Assembly (NCBI GenBank): GCA_965214695.1
Contig: OZ243967.1
Span: 1,736,001-1,800,000 of the forward strand
DNA: 64,000 bases
From: JAPOXR01 sp965214695
GTDB lineage: Bacteria > Pseudomonadota > Alphaproteobacteria > Rhodobacterales > Rhodobacteraceae
Direction: 5' to 3'
Shown here: positions 36,411-45,256 of the stretch, piece by piece
Layout: each line of letters opens with the position of its first letter
Numbering within the stretch: position 1 is the first letter of the stretch
Notes under the pieces: generated by a model
The model's input: only the letters and a program-made list of their open reading frames with translations
What the model was told of the DNA's origin: nothing
The model's database searches: none
Made by a program: the position numbers and the translations under genes

Positions 36411-36902
36411 ATGAAGAACGCTTCGAAAATGGGCCTCGCGCAGGCCGTATCCTGCGCTGTTTTCTTAGCCGCACTGGCGGCCGGAGCGATGATCTCTCCG
36501 GCCGCGTCCGCGGCGGATGCGCAAGCCTGCGAAGGCAATAACGCGGTGTTCGAGCTAACGACGAGCGTCCCGCCGAGCGATTGGTCCTATCGCTGGTCCT
36601 ACGGAACGGCCAGTGGGTCGGCCACGAAAGGGACAGATTTCGCTTCGGTCTCGGGCAAGCTGGTATTCAACAGCGGCGAGTCGACCAAGTCCGTTTCGGT
36701 GGCAACATACAAAGACACGGAAAACGAAGGGACGGAGAGCTTCGTTCTGAAATTTTCCGATTTCGAGACCAAGGGCTTCCTCAGAAACACCTCGGGATGG
36801 GTGTCGACGGACCCCTCGCAGTTCTACGGAATGCCGCCGGACGAGTTCGACATGGATGGCGCGATCGTCAATCGGGACAGCATCACCGGGAATTGCGCAT
36901 GA
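36411..36902 (+). CDS. Secreted Calx-beta-like protein C
   Basis: A 163-residue member of the same small secreted family, more divergent than A and D. Signal peptide VSCAVFLAALAAGAMISPAASA; domain WSYRWSYGTASGSATKGTDFAS, GKLVFNSGESTKSVSVATYKD, ENEGTESFVLKFSD; then the family insertion KGFLRNTSGWVSTDP and a final MDGAIVNRD strand. Two cysteines (ACEGN near the mature N-terminus and NCA at the C-terminus) could bridge the ends. AAAGGAAA lies 8 bases upstream. It is divergent from the exporter operon with a perfect palindrome in between, which suggests co-regulation. Confidence 0.82.
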   Translation: MKNASKMGLAQAVSCAVFLAALAAGAMISPAASAADAQACEGNNAVFELTTSVPPSDWSYRWSYGTASGSATKGTDFASVSGKLVFNSGESTKSVSVATYKDTENEGTESFVLKFSDFETKGFLRNTSGWVSTDPSQFYGMPPDEFDMDGAIVNRDSITGNCA

Positions 36903-37233
36903 TCGCGCGCATCTCGACATGAGAATTTGAGTCTCGCCGCGCGGTGGCTTTCGGGGCTGGTCCTTGTCGGTTTTTGAATTGCTTCGCCGCTAGCCTCCCG
37001 CGTTAATCCAAGCGTCTTGCGACAATTCCTCCCGCATTGTGCCGGTCTGACTGCGCAGGCCCGCTCTCCGGGTCGCCATGCTGGAGAGCAATTCGACTAT
37101 GCGGAATTCGGCATGGCTGGCATGGGCGGCAATGATTGCAGGTTTGACCCGAGGATGGCCAGCCATCCAGTTGCACGACCGTACGAACTCAGCATGAATT
37201 TCCGGATGCTAGGTATCTCGTGTCCGTGACCGA
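36903..37233. other. Convergent intergenic region
   Basis: The 331 bases between convergent Calx-beta genes C and D hold no supported gene. GCTCTCC (37063-37069) and GGAGAGC (37083-37089) form a 7-bp stem with a 13-base loop, a possible weak bidirectional terminator. Confidence 0.4.
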
Positions 37234-37722
37234 TTAATCATTGTCCAGGATCTGGCCGGTGAATGACATCGTCTTCGACATGCCCCGAATACTATCAGTT
37301 GGCGTAACCCATCCGGTAACGCCACGATAGAGCCCATTGACCTCCTGGTCATAGAGTTCGAGCTTGAAGCCTTCTGATTCCTCTTCAACGTTGTCGTCCA
37401 CCGTCTCCACATAGATCTTCTTCTGCTTGACCCCCGAGTTGAAGGTCACGGTGCCGGTCGTTTCTTCATAATCATCGTCCTTCACGGCCACACCGTCTGT
37501 TGTCTTGTACTTGTAGCGCACCGCCCAGCCATTCGGTGCCACCCCCAGCTCAACGGTATACTCCATTGTGTCGCCCTCGGTGGCGCCGGCGTCCACGGCG
37601 TTGGCCACCTGCGGCGTGCCGAGCGCGACGCACATCGCCAGCGCGGACACCCCGTGCAAGACCCGTTTGCGACGGGAAACCCTTGCGGGGATGGTGGAGG
37701 ATGGGTTTGATATGTCTGTCAT
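37234..37722 (-). CDS. Secreted Calx-beta-like protein D
   Basis: A 162-residue close paralogue of protein A. It has twin-arginine-like basic residues before the signal core (VSRRKRVLHGVSALAMCVALG) ending VANA, then AVDAGATEGDTMEYTVELG, VRYKYKTTDGVAVKDDDYEE, GTVTFNSGVKQKKIYVETV, DDNVEEESEGFKLELYD. The family insertion NGLYRGVTGWVTP and MSFTGQILDND close the protein. It stops at the DND that ends the domain, lacking the Cys tail of A. GAGGAG lies upstream of the ATG at 37722. It is the only family member on the minus strand outside the bracket. Confidence 0.85.
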   Translation of the reverse strand: MTDISNPSSTIPARVSRRKRVLHGVSALAMCVALGTPQVANAVDAGATEGDTMEYTVELGVAPNGWAVRYKYKTTDGVAVKDDDYEETTGTVTFNSGVKQKKIYVETVDDNVEEESEGFKLELYDQEVNGLYRGVTGWVTPTDSIRGMSKTMSFTGQILDND

Positions 37723-37972
37723 GGCCTTTGTCTCCTCTGTCTGCCATCGCCGAAGAAACCGGGCGGGACACCCTGAATGCAAGACGATACCGCAATCGAT
37801 CAGGCTGTTGTCCATCTCGCCAAGGCGGTCGTTGTGGTCGAAACACAATCAAGGAATTGAATTCGATCACGCGTCAGACGACAACCGTCTCCTTGCAGGA
37901 AGTTTATTCGGATTCCGCTGCCGACTCAAGCGACTCCGGGGGCGAGTCAGGCCCGTTCAATAGGTTTCAGCC

Positions 37973-38862
37973 ATGACCAAATCCAACCCCCAATTCCGGA
38001 GCCCAGCCACCATCAAGCCGTCCTTACGGCTGACCTGGCGGCCATTCCTGACCGGCACCGCGGTCATGCAGGAACTCGGCATGGGCGGGCACCGCCGCCA
38101 GCCAGACGAACCGTTTCTTATCGGTCTGACCGCAACCCCTTATCGCGGCCATAACGAACGGGAGGCCGACTGACTGGTCCGGCGATATGGCGAGCATCGA
38201 TTGGACGCGCGGGTGCCTTTCGTAGTGACAACCCGCACGAAGTCGTCGCCGAATTGCAGGAGATGAGGGTTCTTGCCGAGGCCGACCAGACCGAATTTGA
38301 CGGCGGCGCGCTAAGCCTGAACGATGACGAATTGGTTCAGATGGCGATGTCGCCATGGCTTCCCCAAAGCGCCGAAGACCGGATTGCGCGGGATTCGGAG
38401 CATACCATGCGCATTATTTCGACGTTCGATACCCATATAAAACTCGATTGGCCCACGCTGATCTTCGCCACCTCGGTGGAGCATGCGCAAACATTGGCGG
38501 CGTTGCTCTTCGGACGTAAGATTGCCGCGCGGGCGGTTAGCGGCAGAACCGAGAGTTCCGCGCGCCGCAGAATCGTCAAGGAATTCCGCAATGGAGACAA
38601 CCAGGCGCTGGTGAACTATGGCGTGTTCCCAGCGGGCTTCGACGCGCCGCGAACACGCGCAATAGTCGTCGCCCGGCCGGTCTATAGCCCGAACCTCTAT
38701 TTCCAGATGATCGGCAGGGGTTTTCGGGGCGTTCGAAATGGCGGCAACGACCGGAGCCTTATCCTCAATGTGCGCGACAATATCGTGAACTACAACGAGC
38801 AGCTTGCCTTCTCGGGCCTTGACCGGTTGTGGGGCAAGAACCGGCGGGCACACGTCGCTTGA
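37973..38862 (+). pseudogene. Superfamily 2 DEAD/DEAH helicase relic
   Basis: The first part (37973-38170) ends with the helicase motif LIGLTATPYRGHNERE followed by TGA where TGG would be expected. After a frame change the second part (about 38211-38862) gives SDNPHEVVAELQEMRVLAE, then the helicase C-terminal domain: WPTLIFATSVEHAQTLA, FRNGDNQALVNYGVFPAGFD (motif V region) and YFQMIGRGFRG (motif VI with QMIGRG). The N-terminal Walker A and DEAH motifs are absent. Such helicases occur in restriction and defence islands, but no partner remains. Truncated, with a stop and a frameshift. Confidence 0.75.
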
Positions 38863-39072
38863 AATATCGATCAAGAGGGCCGGTTTGCTCTCCCCCGGCC
38901 ACATGCCAGCTGTCCAGCTCGGATGCCGCCGCTTAATTCGATCTATAAGTCACTGGTTGGACGACTCTATTTCACAAGATACCAGTTAAGGTTACTGAAT
39001 TGCGCTTAACACTGACGTAGATGCCAGGACAGGAAATGGCATTGCCGGTCAGGGTTATGAATGAGGCTCTCC

Positions 39073-39480
39073 TCATGCGGAATCCCGAACCTGTGCATCA
39101 AAATCGGCCAAGCAACCGCGAATGGCACTGACCCCGTAGTGGAAAGCAAGCACAGCGGCGGGCCATTGCCGAATTTCGGTATCACCGATGATCTTCTTCC
39201 CGAATTGGCTGCGCGTTGACGCCCAAGCCAAGGGGAGTTGGTTCCTGCGGATGAACTTGATCAAACCCCTGAGAGCCTCGGGCCTGTTGACATACCGGTC
39301 GCTCCACTTGATTTCCAGCGCACTGACTGGAATTTGCAACGGCGACGATTCCACAAGATCCACTTCGTAGTCCTCGTTGCCCCAATGGGCGTAGTTCAGG
39401 CGTGGGCGCCGATGGAAACGCTGCGCAAACAACGCGGTCTGTCAAGCGGCGTCCAAAATGCCCCCTCCTGTCGTCCGTCC
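39073..39480 (-). pseudogene. C-terminal relic of a DUF4143 AAA-type ATPase
   Basis: In the leftward frame GGILDAA, a TGA (39442-39444), then ALFAQRFHRRPRLNYAHWGN, YEVDLVESS, PVSALEIKWSDRYVNRPEAL and SQFGKKIIGDTEIRQWPAAV match the PD-(D/E)xK-like C-terminal domain of DUF4143 ATPases (conserved EVDLV...EIKWS). The ATPase domain is missing. A second P-loop relic lies at 4743-5036, from a different subfamily. Confidence 0.7.
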
Positions 39481-39638
39481 TTCCCGGTTTCCCATTCAGC
39501 GGGCAGGGATTTCGGGAGACGGCGTGATGCAAATCGCCGCTACAGGAATTGGCCCTGAATGTAGGGCTTGAGTCGTTGCCGGGTATTCGCGACAAGCCGG
39601 GGCATTGCCTCGGGCAGTTCTGGCAGAAAGGAAACACC

Positions 39639-40802
39639 ATGCGGACAATCGACGGACTTGACCGGATTGGCGAGGAAAACGCATTTGCGGTTCTTGCTCG
39701 TGCCGGCGTTCTAGCCTCGCAGGGCATGGACGTGATCAATCTCGGCATCGGTCAGCCCGATTTTGCGACGCCGGAGAACATCGTCGAGGCCGCGGTGAGG
39801 GCCCTGCGTGACGGACAACACGGATATACCCCTGCCACCGGCATCCCGCCGCTCCGGGAGGCCGTTGCTGCCGACCTCTGCCGGCGATTCGACGTGGAGG
39901 TCGATCCCGATCTCGTCTTGGTCGTGCCGGGCGGCAAGGTGACAATGTTCACCGCGATTCTCATGTTCGGCGAGCCTGGAGCGGAAATCCTCTACCCGGA
40001 CCCCGGATTTCCGATCTACCGATCGATGATTGAATTCACCGGCGCCAAACCGGTTCCCATTCCGATCCGCGAGGAAAACGGGTTTGCGTTTTCGGCCGAC
40101 GAGACGCTGTCGCTAATGTCCGACAAAACGCGCTTGGTCATTCTGAATTCACCTTCAAACCCGTGCGGCGGGGTGACGCCCAGGGCCGAGGTCGATCGGC
40201 TGGTGGCGGGGCTTGCCGAATGGCCGGAGGCAGCGGTGATGTCGGACGAGATCTACGACCAGATGGTGTATGACGGTGAAGAACATTTCACGCTGCTCGG
40301 CTACCCGGAGATCCGGGACCGGTTGATCCTCCTCAACGGTTGGTCCAAGACTTACGCCATGACTGGCTGGCGCCTGGGGTATTCGGTCTGGCCAAGGGGG
40401 ATCCATGACAAGGCCCGCAAGCTGGCGGTGAATGCCTGGTCCTGCGTCAACACCCCGGCACAATTCGCTGCTGTCGAGGCATTGACCGGACCACAGGATG
40501 CCGTGGAAGCGATGGTCGCCCAGTTCGATGTCCGCCGAAAACTGGTTGTTGAACTCCTGAACGACATGCCGGGCGTCTCGTGCATAACGCCGAAGGGCGC
40601 ATTCTATGCCTTCCCCAATATCACGGGTACCGGCTGGAAGGCGAAGGAACTGGCCTCGAGGCTTCTCGAGGAGACCGGGGTTGCCACGATCGGCGGTCCT
40701 GATTTCGGGATACTTGGCGAGGGCTATATTCGCCTGAGCTACGCCAACAGCCAGGAGAACATCCGCCGCGCCGTCGGGCGAATGCGTGAGTTTCTTGCCT
40801 GA
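39639..40802 (+). CDS. Class I/II PLP-dependent aminotransferase
   Basis: A 387-residue fold-type I aminotransferase, probably of the aspartate/aromatic group. It has GQPDFATPENIVEAA, HGYTPATGIPPLREAVA, the NSPSNPCGG motif, the AVMSDEIYDQMVYDG PLP-binding aspartate and tyrosine region, the PLP lysine in NGWSKTYAMTGWRLGY, and GEGYIRLSYANS with the substrate-carboxylate arginine. It transfers an amino group between an amino acid and a 2-oxoacid in the cytosol. GAAAGGAAA precedes ATG 39639; upstream codons run into pseudogene DNA. It could supply arylpyruvates to the homogentisate locus 9 kb away, but that is speculative. Confidence 0.92.
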   Translation: MRTIDGLDRIGEENAFAVLARAGVLASQGMDVINLGIGQPDFATPENIVEAAVRALRDGQHGYTPATGIPPLREAVAADLCRRFDVEVDPDLVLVVPGGKVTMFTAILMFGEPGAEILYPDPGFPIYRSMIEFTGAKPVPIPIREENGFAFSADETLSLMSDKTRLVILNSPSNPCGGVTPRAEVDRLVAGLAEWPEAAVMSDEIYDQMVYDGEEHFTLLGYPEIRDRLILLNGWSKTYAMTGWRLGYSVWPRGIHDKARKLAVNAWSCVNTPAQFAAVEALTGPQDAVEAMVAQFDVRRKLVVELLNDMPGVSCITPKGAFYAFPNITGTGWKAKELASRLLEETGVATIGGPDFGILGEGYIRLSYANSQENIRRAVGRMREFLA

Positions 40803-40978
40803 TGCCCCGGGCCATCCATGGCGACCCCGGGAAGTGCAGAGGCGCTCCATGCCCGACACATGGGTGGTGTCTGTCTGCACAATGCTGTGCGCCCGCTATT
40901 GTCGTCGTCGATGCCACTGCGTGATGCCTGATCGCTGACAGGCGGGGCGAGTGCGCTCGCATGGACCGGCGACAGTCC

Positions 40979-41383
40979 TCAGACCCACCACGTGTCTATG
41001 GCAGCGATGTCGTCGTCCGACCATCCGAAATGGTGCGCCAGTTCGTGAACCACGACATGGGCCACCAAATCCCGCAGCGACACGTCGCCGCGCGCAATCC
41101 ATTCATCAAGAATCGCCCTGCGAAACAGCCAGATCGAATCGGGCTCCACTGGCTGGTCGGATACTGACCTTTCGGTCAGGGGAATGCCGGAATAGAGACC
41201 GGTAAGTTCGAAGGGGTCGTCGATGCCCAACTGCGCAAGCATCTCGTTGCTGGCGAATTCCTCGACTCGGAGCGCAACCCCGCTTGCGGCAGGTTTGAAC
41301 TCGTCCGGAAGCGTGTCAATCGCCGCCATTGCCATCGCTTCCAGGTCAGCGGCATCAGGGGCGGATTCGGCATTCCAGTCCAT
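40979..41383 (-). CDS. Small zincin-like metallopeptidase family protein
   Basis: A 134-residue protein with an acidic N-terminal half (LPDEFKPAASGVALRVEEFA, GLYSGIPLTERSV) and a C-terminal zinc motif VVHELAHHFGWSDDDIAAID (HExxH with a downstream acidic ligand). This is the pattern of the short 'metallopeptidase family' proteins common in alphaproteobacteria. Physiological substrate unknown. It is divergent from the acyl-CoA ligase gene across a ~370-base gap. Confidence 0.85.
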   Translation of the reverse strand: MDWNAESAPDAADLEAMAMAAIDTLPDEFKPAASGVALRVEEFASNEMLAQLGIDDPFELTGLYSGIPLTERSVSDQPVEPDSIWLFRRAILDEWIARGDVSLRDLVAHVVVHELAHHFGWSDDDIAAIDTWWV

Positions 41384-41756
41384 GCTATCGAATGGCGCAG
41401 GATGGCAAGATCTTTGCAGGGAATCTCATTTGCCGGCCATAGTGCGATTCAGCATCGCCGGTGTCAAATTGTGGCAAGGAAATCGGGATGCACCCCTGCA
41501 TGCGGGGAAGGCCTCTTCGTGCGGCCCGGCGCTTGCCTGGCTGGCAAACCAGGAGAACCGGCATCTGGACGCAATCGTCCCGAACGTCACCACCGGGCAG
41601 GGGCGTGCCTGGCGGCCACGGATCATCGTTGTCAGTGTCGGCGGCGGAGCACTGGGGCCGGGCGCCAGCCGATGTTGATAATCCGGCAGGGGCGTGCAAT
41701 CTGATCACATGGACCGAGGCGAATTGGCCGGAGATGGGCCGCAATCGGGGGCCGAC
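41384..41756. other. Divergent intergenic region
   Basis: The 373 bases between the metallopeptidase and ligase genes hold no supported gene; the ligase frame is open for the last 60 bases. I see no clear operator. Confidence 0.4.
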
Positions 41757-43448
41757 ATGGACGGATTCATCGAGGGCGGGCAATCCTGGTTGCGGGGCAC
41801 GAAGGACCCGGAGTTGTGTGAGAGGACGATCCCGGAAGTGTTTGCCGACACCGTGAACCGGTTCGGCGACCGGCCGGCCCTGATCCTTCCCGGCCTGGAG
41901 TTCCGGCTGAGCTGGTGGGAACTGGACGACAGGGTCGGCAACCTGGCGGCAGGCCTGCACGCGATCGGGCTCAGGAAGGGCGACCGAATCGGCATCTGGT
42001 CGCCAAACTGCATCGAATGGGTGCTGGTGCAATTTGCCACCGCCAGGCTCGGGTTGATCCTGGTCAACATCAACCCGGCCTACCGACGGGCCGAGCTCGA
42101 ATTTGCGCTGTCCAGGACCGGCTGCCGCGCATTGATCACCGCCGAGAGATTCAAATCCTCGGATTATCTCGGGATGTTGCGGGAGATGATACTGGATACC
42201 GCCGGCGAGACCTTCGACGGCATCTACACGGATGATCTGCCCGAACTCAGGCACGTGATTTCCATTTCCGACGCTCCTCGCCCCGACTTCACCTGGTTCT
42301 CCGATTTGTGCCAGCCGGCATTGGCATCGGAGCGGGCCGAGATCGATGCGCGGGCCGCCTCGCTGCACCCGGACGAGCCGATCAACATCCAGTTCACCTC
42401 CGGGACCACCGGCTCGCCGAAAGGCGCAACCCTCACCCACCGCAATATCGTCAACAATGCCCGCTTCGTGACCGACCGCATCCGGCTCACCGAGGCCGAC
42501 CGCCTGTGCATCCCGGTTCCCCTCTATCACTGCTTCGGCATGGCCATGGGCACGCTCGGTTGCGTCACCAAGGGGGCGGCGATGGTGCTCTGCGGACCAG
42601 CCTTCGATGCCGATGACACCCTGCAGGCGCTGGTGGAGGCGAAGGCCACCGGGCTCTACGCGGTCCCGACCATGTTTGTTGCCATGCTGGATCGCATCCG
42701 TGAGGAGCACCATGATTTGTCGGCGCTGCGAACCGGGATCATGGCTGGTGCCCCCTGCCCGATCGAGGTCATGCGCCGGGTCATCTCGGAGATGAACATG
42801 CGCGAGGTGACCATCTGCTACGGCATGACCGAGACGGCGCCGGTATCCTTCCAGTCGCATACCGACGATCCGGTCGAGAAGAGGGTCACCACCGTCGGCC
42901 GCATTCACCCGCATGTCGAGGTCAGGCTGGTTGGCCGGGATGGCGGGGTCGTGGCCGTCGGTGAGCGGGGTGAGCTGTGCACCCGCGGCTACTCGGTGAT
43001 GCAGGGCTACTGGAATGATCCCGACAGGACCCGGCAGAGCATTCGCGATGGCTGGATGCATACCGGCGATCTGGCGGTATTCGACGAGGCCGGCTACTGC
43101 CGCATCGTCGGGCGGGTCAAGGACATGATCATCAGAGGCGGCGAGAACATCTTTCCCCGCGAGATCGAGGATTTCATCTTCCGCCATCCGGATGTGCGCG
43201 AGGTACAGGTATTCGGCATTCCCGACGAGCGGCTTGGCGAGGTAGTCTGCGCCTGGATCATCGGCGCCGAGGGCGCCGGCCTGTCGGATGGGGAGATTCG
43301 CCGGTTCTGTGACGGCAACATCGCCCATTTCAAGATCCCGGCCCATATCCGCATCGTGGACAACATGCCGATGACCGTGACCGGCAAGCCGCAAAAATTC
43401 CGCATGAGGGAGCAAATGATCCGCATGCTGCAGGACGAGGAAGGCTGA
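41757..43448 (+). CDS. AMP-forming acyl-CoA synthetase
   Basis: A 563-residue ANL-superfamily enzyme that activates a carboxylate as acyl-AMP and then thioesterifies it with CoA. Core motifs are intact: P-loop FTSGTTGSPKGATLTH, CYGMTETAPVS, the adenine-site aspartate HTGDLAVFDEAGYCRIVGR, hinge KDMIIRGGENIFPREIED and the catalytic lysine near the end, MTVTGKPQKFRMRE. Length and the IPEVFADTVNRFGDRPAL start fit medium-chain/aromatic acyl-CoA ligases. ATG 41757 is chosen; the frame is open to 41694. It is convergent with the homogentisate operon and could activate a related aromatic or short-chain acid. Confidence 0.92.
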   Translation: MDGFIEGGQSWLRGTKDPELCERTIPEVFADTVNRFGDRPALILPGLEFRLSWWELDDRVGNLAAGLHAIGLRKGDRIGIWSPNCIEWVLVQFATARLGLILVNINPAYRRAELEFALSRTGCRALITAERFKSSDYLGMLREMILDTAGETFDGIYTDDLPELRHVISISDAPRPDFTWFSDLCQPALASERAEIDARAASLHPDEPINIQFTSGTTGSPKGATLTHRNIVNNARFVTDRIRLTEADRLCIPVPLYHCFGMAMGTLGCVTKGAAMVLCGPAFDADDTLQALVEAKATGLYAVPTMFVAMLDRIREEHHDLSALRTGIMAGAPCPIEVMRRVISEMNMREVTICYGMTETAPVSFQSHTDDPVEKRVTTVGRIHPHVEVRLVGRDGGVVAVGERGELCTRGYSVMQGYWNDPDRTRQSIRDGWMHTGDLAVFDEAGYCRIVGRVKDMIIRGGENIFPREIEDFIFRHPDVREVQVFGIPDERLGEVVCAWIIGAEGAGLSDGEIRRFCDGNIAHFKIPAHIRIVDNMPMTVTGKPQKFRMREQMIRMLQDEEG

Positions 43449-43481
43449 GCACAGCGCCACCGACCCTTGCGTCCGGCCCGG

Positions 43482-43679
43482 TCAACTCCCGGCCGGCAGG
43501 CCAGCGGCCTTGCGGGCATCCTTGATGGCCTGGCTGATAAGCGCCCGGTCATCGAGCGCATCGCACAAGGCCATGATCAGCCCGGTGGCGAAGGCGAGTT
43601 GCCTCTCCCGGCCGGCGCCGGACGCCGCCTCCGACAATTCCAGGTAGATGTCATCTCGACCATGCTGTTCCATGTTCAT
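43482..43679 (-). CDS. DUF2783-type small protein
   Basis: A 65-residue acidic/alanine-rich helical protein (IYLELSEAASGAGRERQLAFATGLIMALCDALDD in two parts, then ISQAIKDARKAAGL). Short proteins of this kind (DUF2783) are found next to FAD-dependent aromatic hydroxylases. Its ATG overlaps the stop of the monooxygenase gene (ATGA), so the two are translationally coupled. It may be a stability or regulatory subunit; the function is unknown. Confidence 0.75.
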   Translation of the reverse strand: MNMEQHGRDDIYLELSEAASGAGRERQLAFATGLIMALCDALDDRALISQAIKDARKAAGLPAGS

Positions 43680-45229
43680 GCTCCCCTGCCCCACATCCCA
43701 GCCAGCACGATGCTGACCGCGTGCGGGTCGAATTCGGTCCAGCGGGCGGCAATGACCTGGTCGGGCCGCACCAGGTAGATGGCCGAATCCTCGTCGCCAA
43801 GATAGCGCTCCCGCACCAGGCCACTGCCGGCCACCGACATCGCCCTGGTGCCCGGCACCGCTGGCGGCCGGCAGCCGATGCCCAGCAACACCGGCTCCCG
43901 GCCAAGCCGGTCGATCAGCCATTCGTTGCCGAGCGGCGCATCCGGCGCCACCACTCCCGGCCGCGAGGCCGGCGGCAAGAACGGCGAGTCCGGGGCGTCA
44001 AGATCGTAGGCGCAGGGAACGGAGAGGCGGCCGGAATTGACCCATCGGCGCATCCGCTCGCTGGCTGCCGCCAGTTTCAGAGTCTGGTCACGCAGCTGGC
44101 GCTCCCAGCCATCGGCCGGCGACATGAATCTCGTGGTCCGGGTCGAGTTGGCGATGTTCTCGTCGGCGCCCTGGACCCGCTCCGCATCGTAATCGGCCAG
44201 GATTGACGGCGACGCCCTGCCCTTGATGATGGCCGCCAGCCGCCAGCACAGGCTGTCGACGTCCTGGAGGCCGCCATTGCCGCCCCTGGCGCCAAAGGGC
44301 GAGACCACATGGGCGGAATCGCCGGCAAAGATGACTCGCCCATGCACGAAACGCTGCAGCCGCCGACAATGGAAGGTGTAGACCGATACCCATTCGAGCC
44401 GGAATTCGCGGCCGCCGACAACCCGGTCGATCCTCGGGGTGACGTTCTCCGGCAGCCTCTCCCTGGCCGGGTCGGCATCGGGACCGAGTTGCAGGTCGAT
44501 CCGGTAGATATTGTCAGGCTGCTTGTGCAGGAGTGCCGACTGGCCGCTGTGGAATTCCGGCTCGAACCAGAATCTCCGCTCCGACGGAAACTCGCCCGCC
44601 ATTTCGATGTCGGTGATGAGAAACCGGTCCTCGAAGATCTCGCCCTCGAAATCTAGACCCAGGAGCGCCCGGGCCTGTGACCGAACCCCGTCGCAGGCCA
44701 ACAGGTAATCTGCCTCTAGCCCGTAGCTTCCCGAGGGGGTCTCGACGGATGCCGTCACCATGCCAGGCCCTGTTTCCAGCGCTGTCAGGGTGCTTTGGAA
44801 CCGCAACTCGACCAGGTCGCAGCCCGCCGCCCGCTCCAGAAGATATTCCTCGACATGGAATTGCTGCAGATTGATGAAGGCCGGACGCTTGTGCCCCTCT
44901 TCCGGCAGCAGGTCGAAGCTGAACAACTCCCGGTTGCCGTGATAGGTGCGGCCGACCTGCCACATCACCCCCTTGCCGACCGCCCGGTCACCAACCCCCA
45001 ACCGGTCGAAGATTTCCAGCGATCGCTTCGACCAGCATATGGCCCGGGAGCCAACGGAAATTGAATCGCGCCCCTCCAGCACCACGGAGCCGATGCCGTG
45101 GCCGGCCAGTTCGATGGCGGCGGCAAGTCCGACCGGACCTGCACCGACGATGATGACACTCCGGTGTGGCTCGGGGCCCCGCAACCCGGGCGGCGGCACG
45201 AAGTCGAACAGTCCTGGCGGCAGCGGCAT
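43676..45229 (-). CDS. FAD-dependent aromatic monooxygenase (MhpA/PHBH-like)
   Basis: A 517-residue group A flavoprotein monooxygenase. It has the N-terminal dinucleotide-binding SVIIVGAGPVGLAAAIELA, the DG fingerprint LLACDGVRSQARALLGL, and the second FAD motif GRVIFAGDSAHVVSPFGARGGNGG. Such enzymes hydroxylate phenolic acids with NAD(P)H and O2. In this operon, with homogentisate dioxygenase and FAH-type hydrolase, it most plausibly makes a ring-cleavage substrate, for example hydroxylating a hydroxyphenylacetate to homogentisate. Substrate assignment is by context only. Confidence 0.9.
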   Translation of the reverse strand: MPLPPGLFDFVPPPGLRGPEPHRSVIIVGAGPVGLAAAIELAGHGIGSVVLEGRDSISVGSRAICWSKRSLEIFDRLGVGDRAVGKGVMWQVGRTYHGNRELFSFDLLPEEGHKRPAFINLQQFHVEEYLLERAAGCDLVELRFQSTLTALETGPGMVTASVETPSGSYGLEADYLLACDGVRSQARALLGLDFEGEIFEDRFLITDIEMAGEFPSERRFWFEPEFHSGQSALLHKQPDNIYRIDLQLGPDADPARERLPENVTPRIDRVVGGREFRLEWVSVYTFHCRRLQRFVHGRVIFAGDSAHVVSPFGARGGNGGLQDVDSLCWRLAAIIKGRASPSILADYDAERVQGADENIANSTRTTRFMSPADGWERQLRDQTLKLAAASERMRRWVNSGRLSVPCAYDLDAPDSPFLPPASRPGVVAPDAPLGNEWLIDRLGREPVLLGIGCRPPAVPGTRAMSVAGSGLVRERYLGDEDSAIYLVRPDQVIAARWTEFDPHAVSIVLAGMWGRGA

Positions 45230-45256
45230 GGTCGATCCGGTCCCGTTCTGGCGGCG

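Noticed and set aside
41385..43460. 691-codon leftward frame opposite the acyl-CoA ligase
   Set aside because: Despite its length it is an antisense shadow; the rightward frame has every ANL-family motif.
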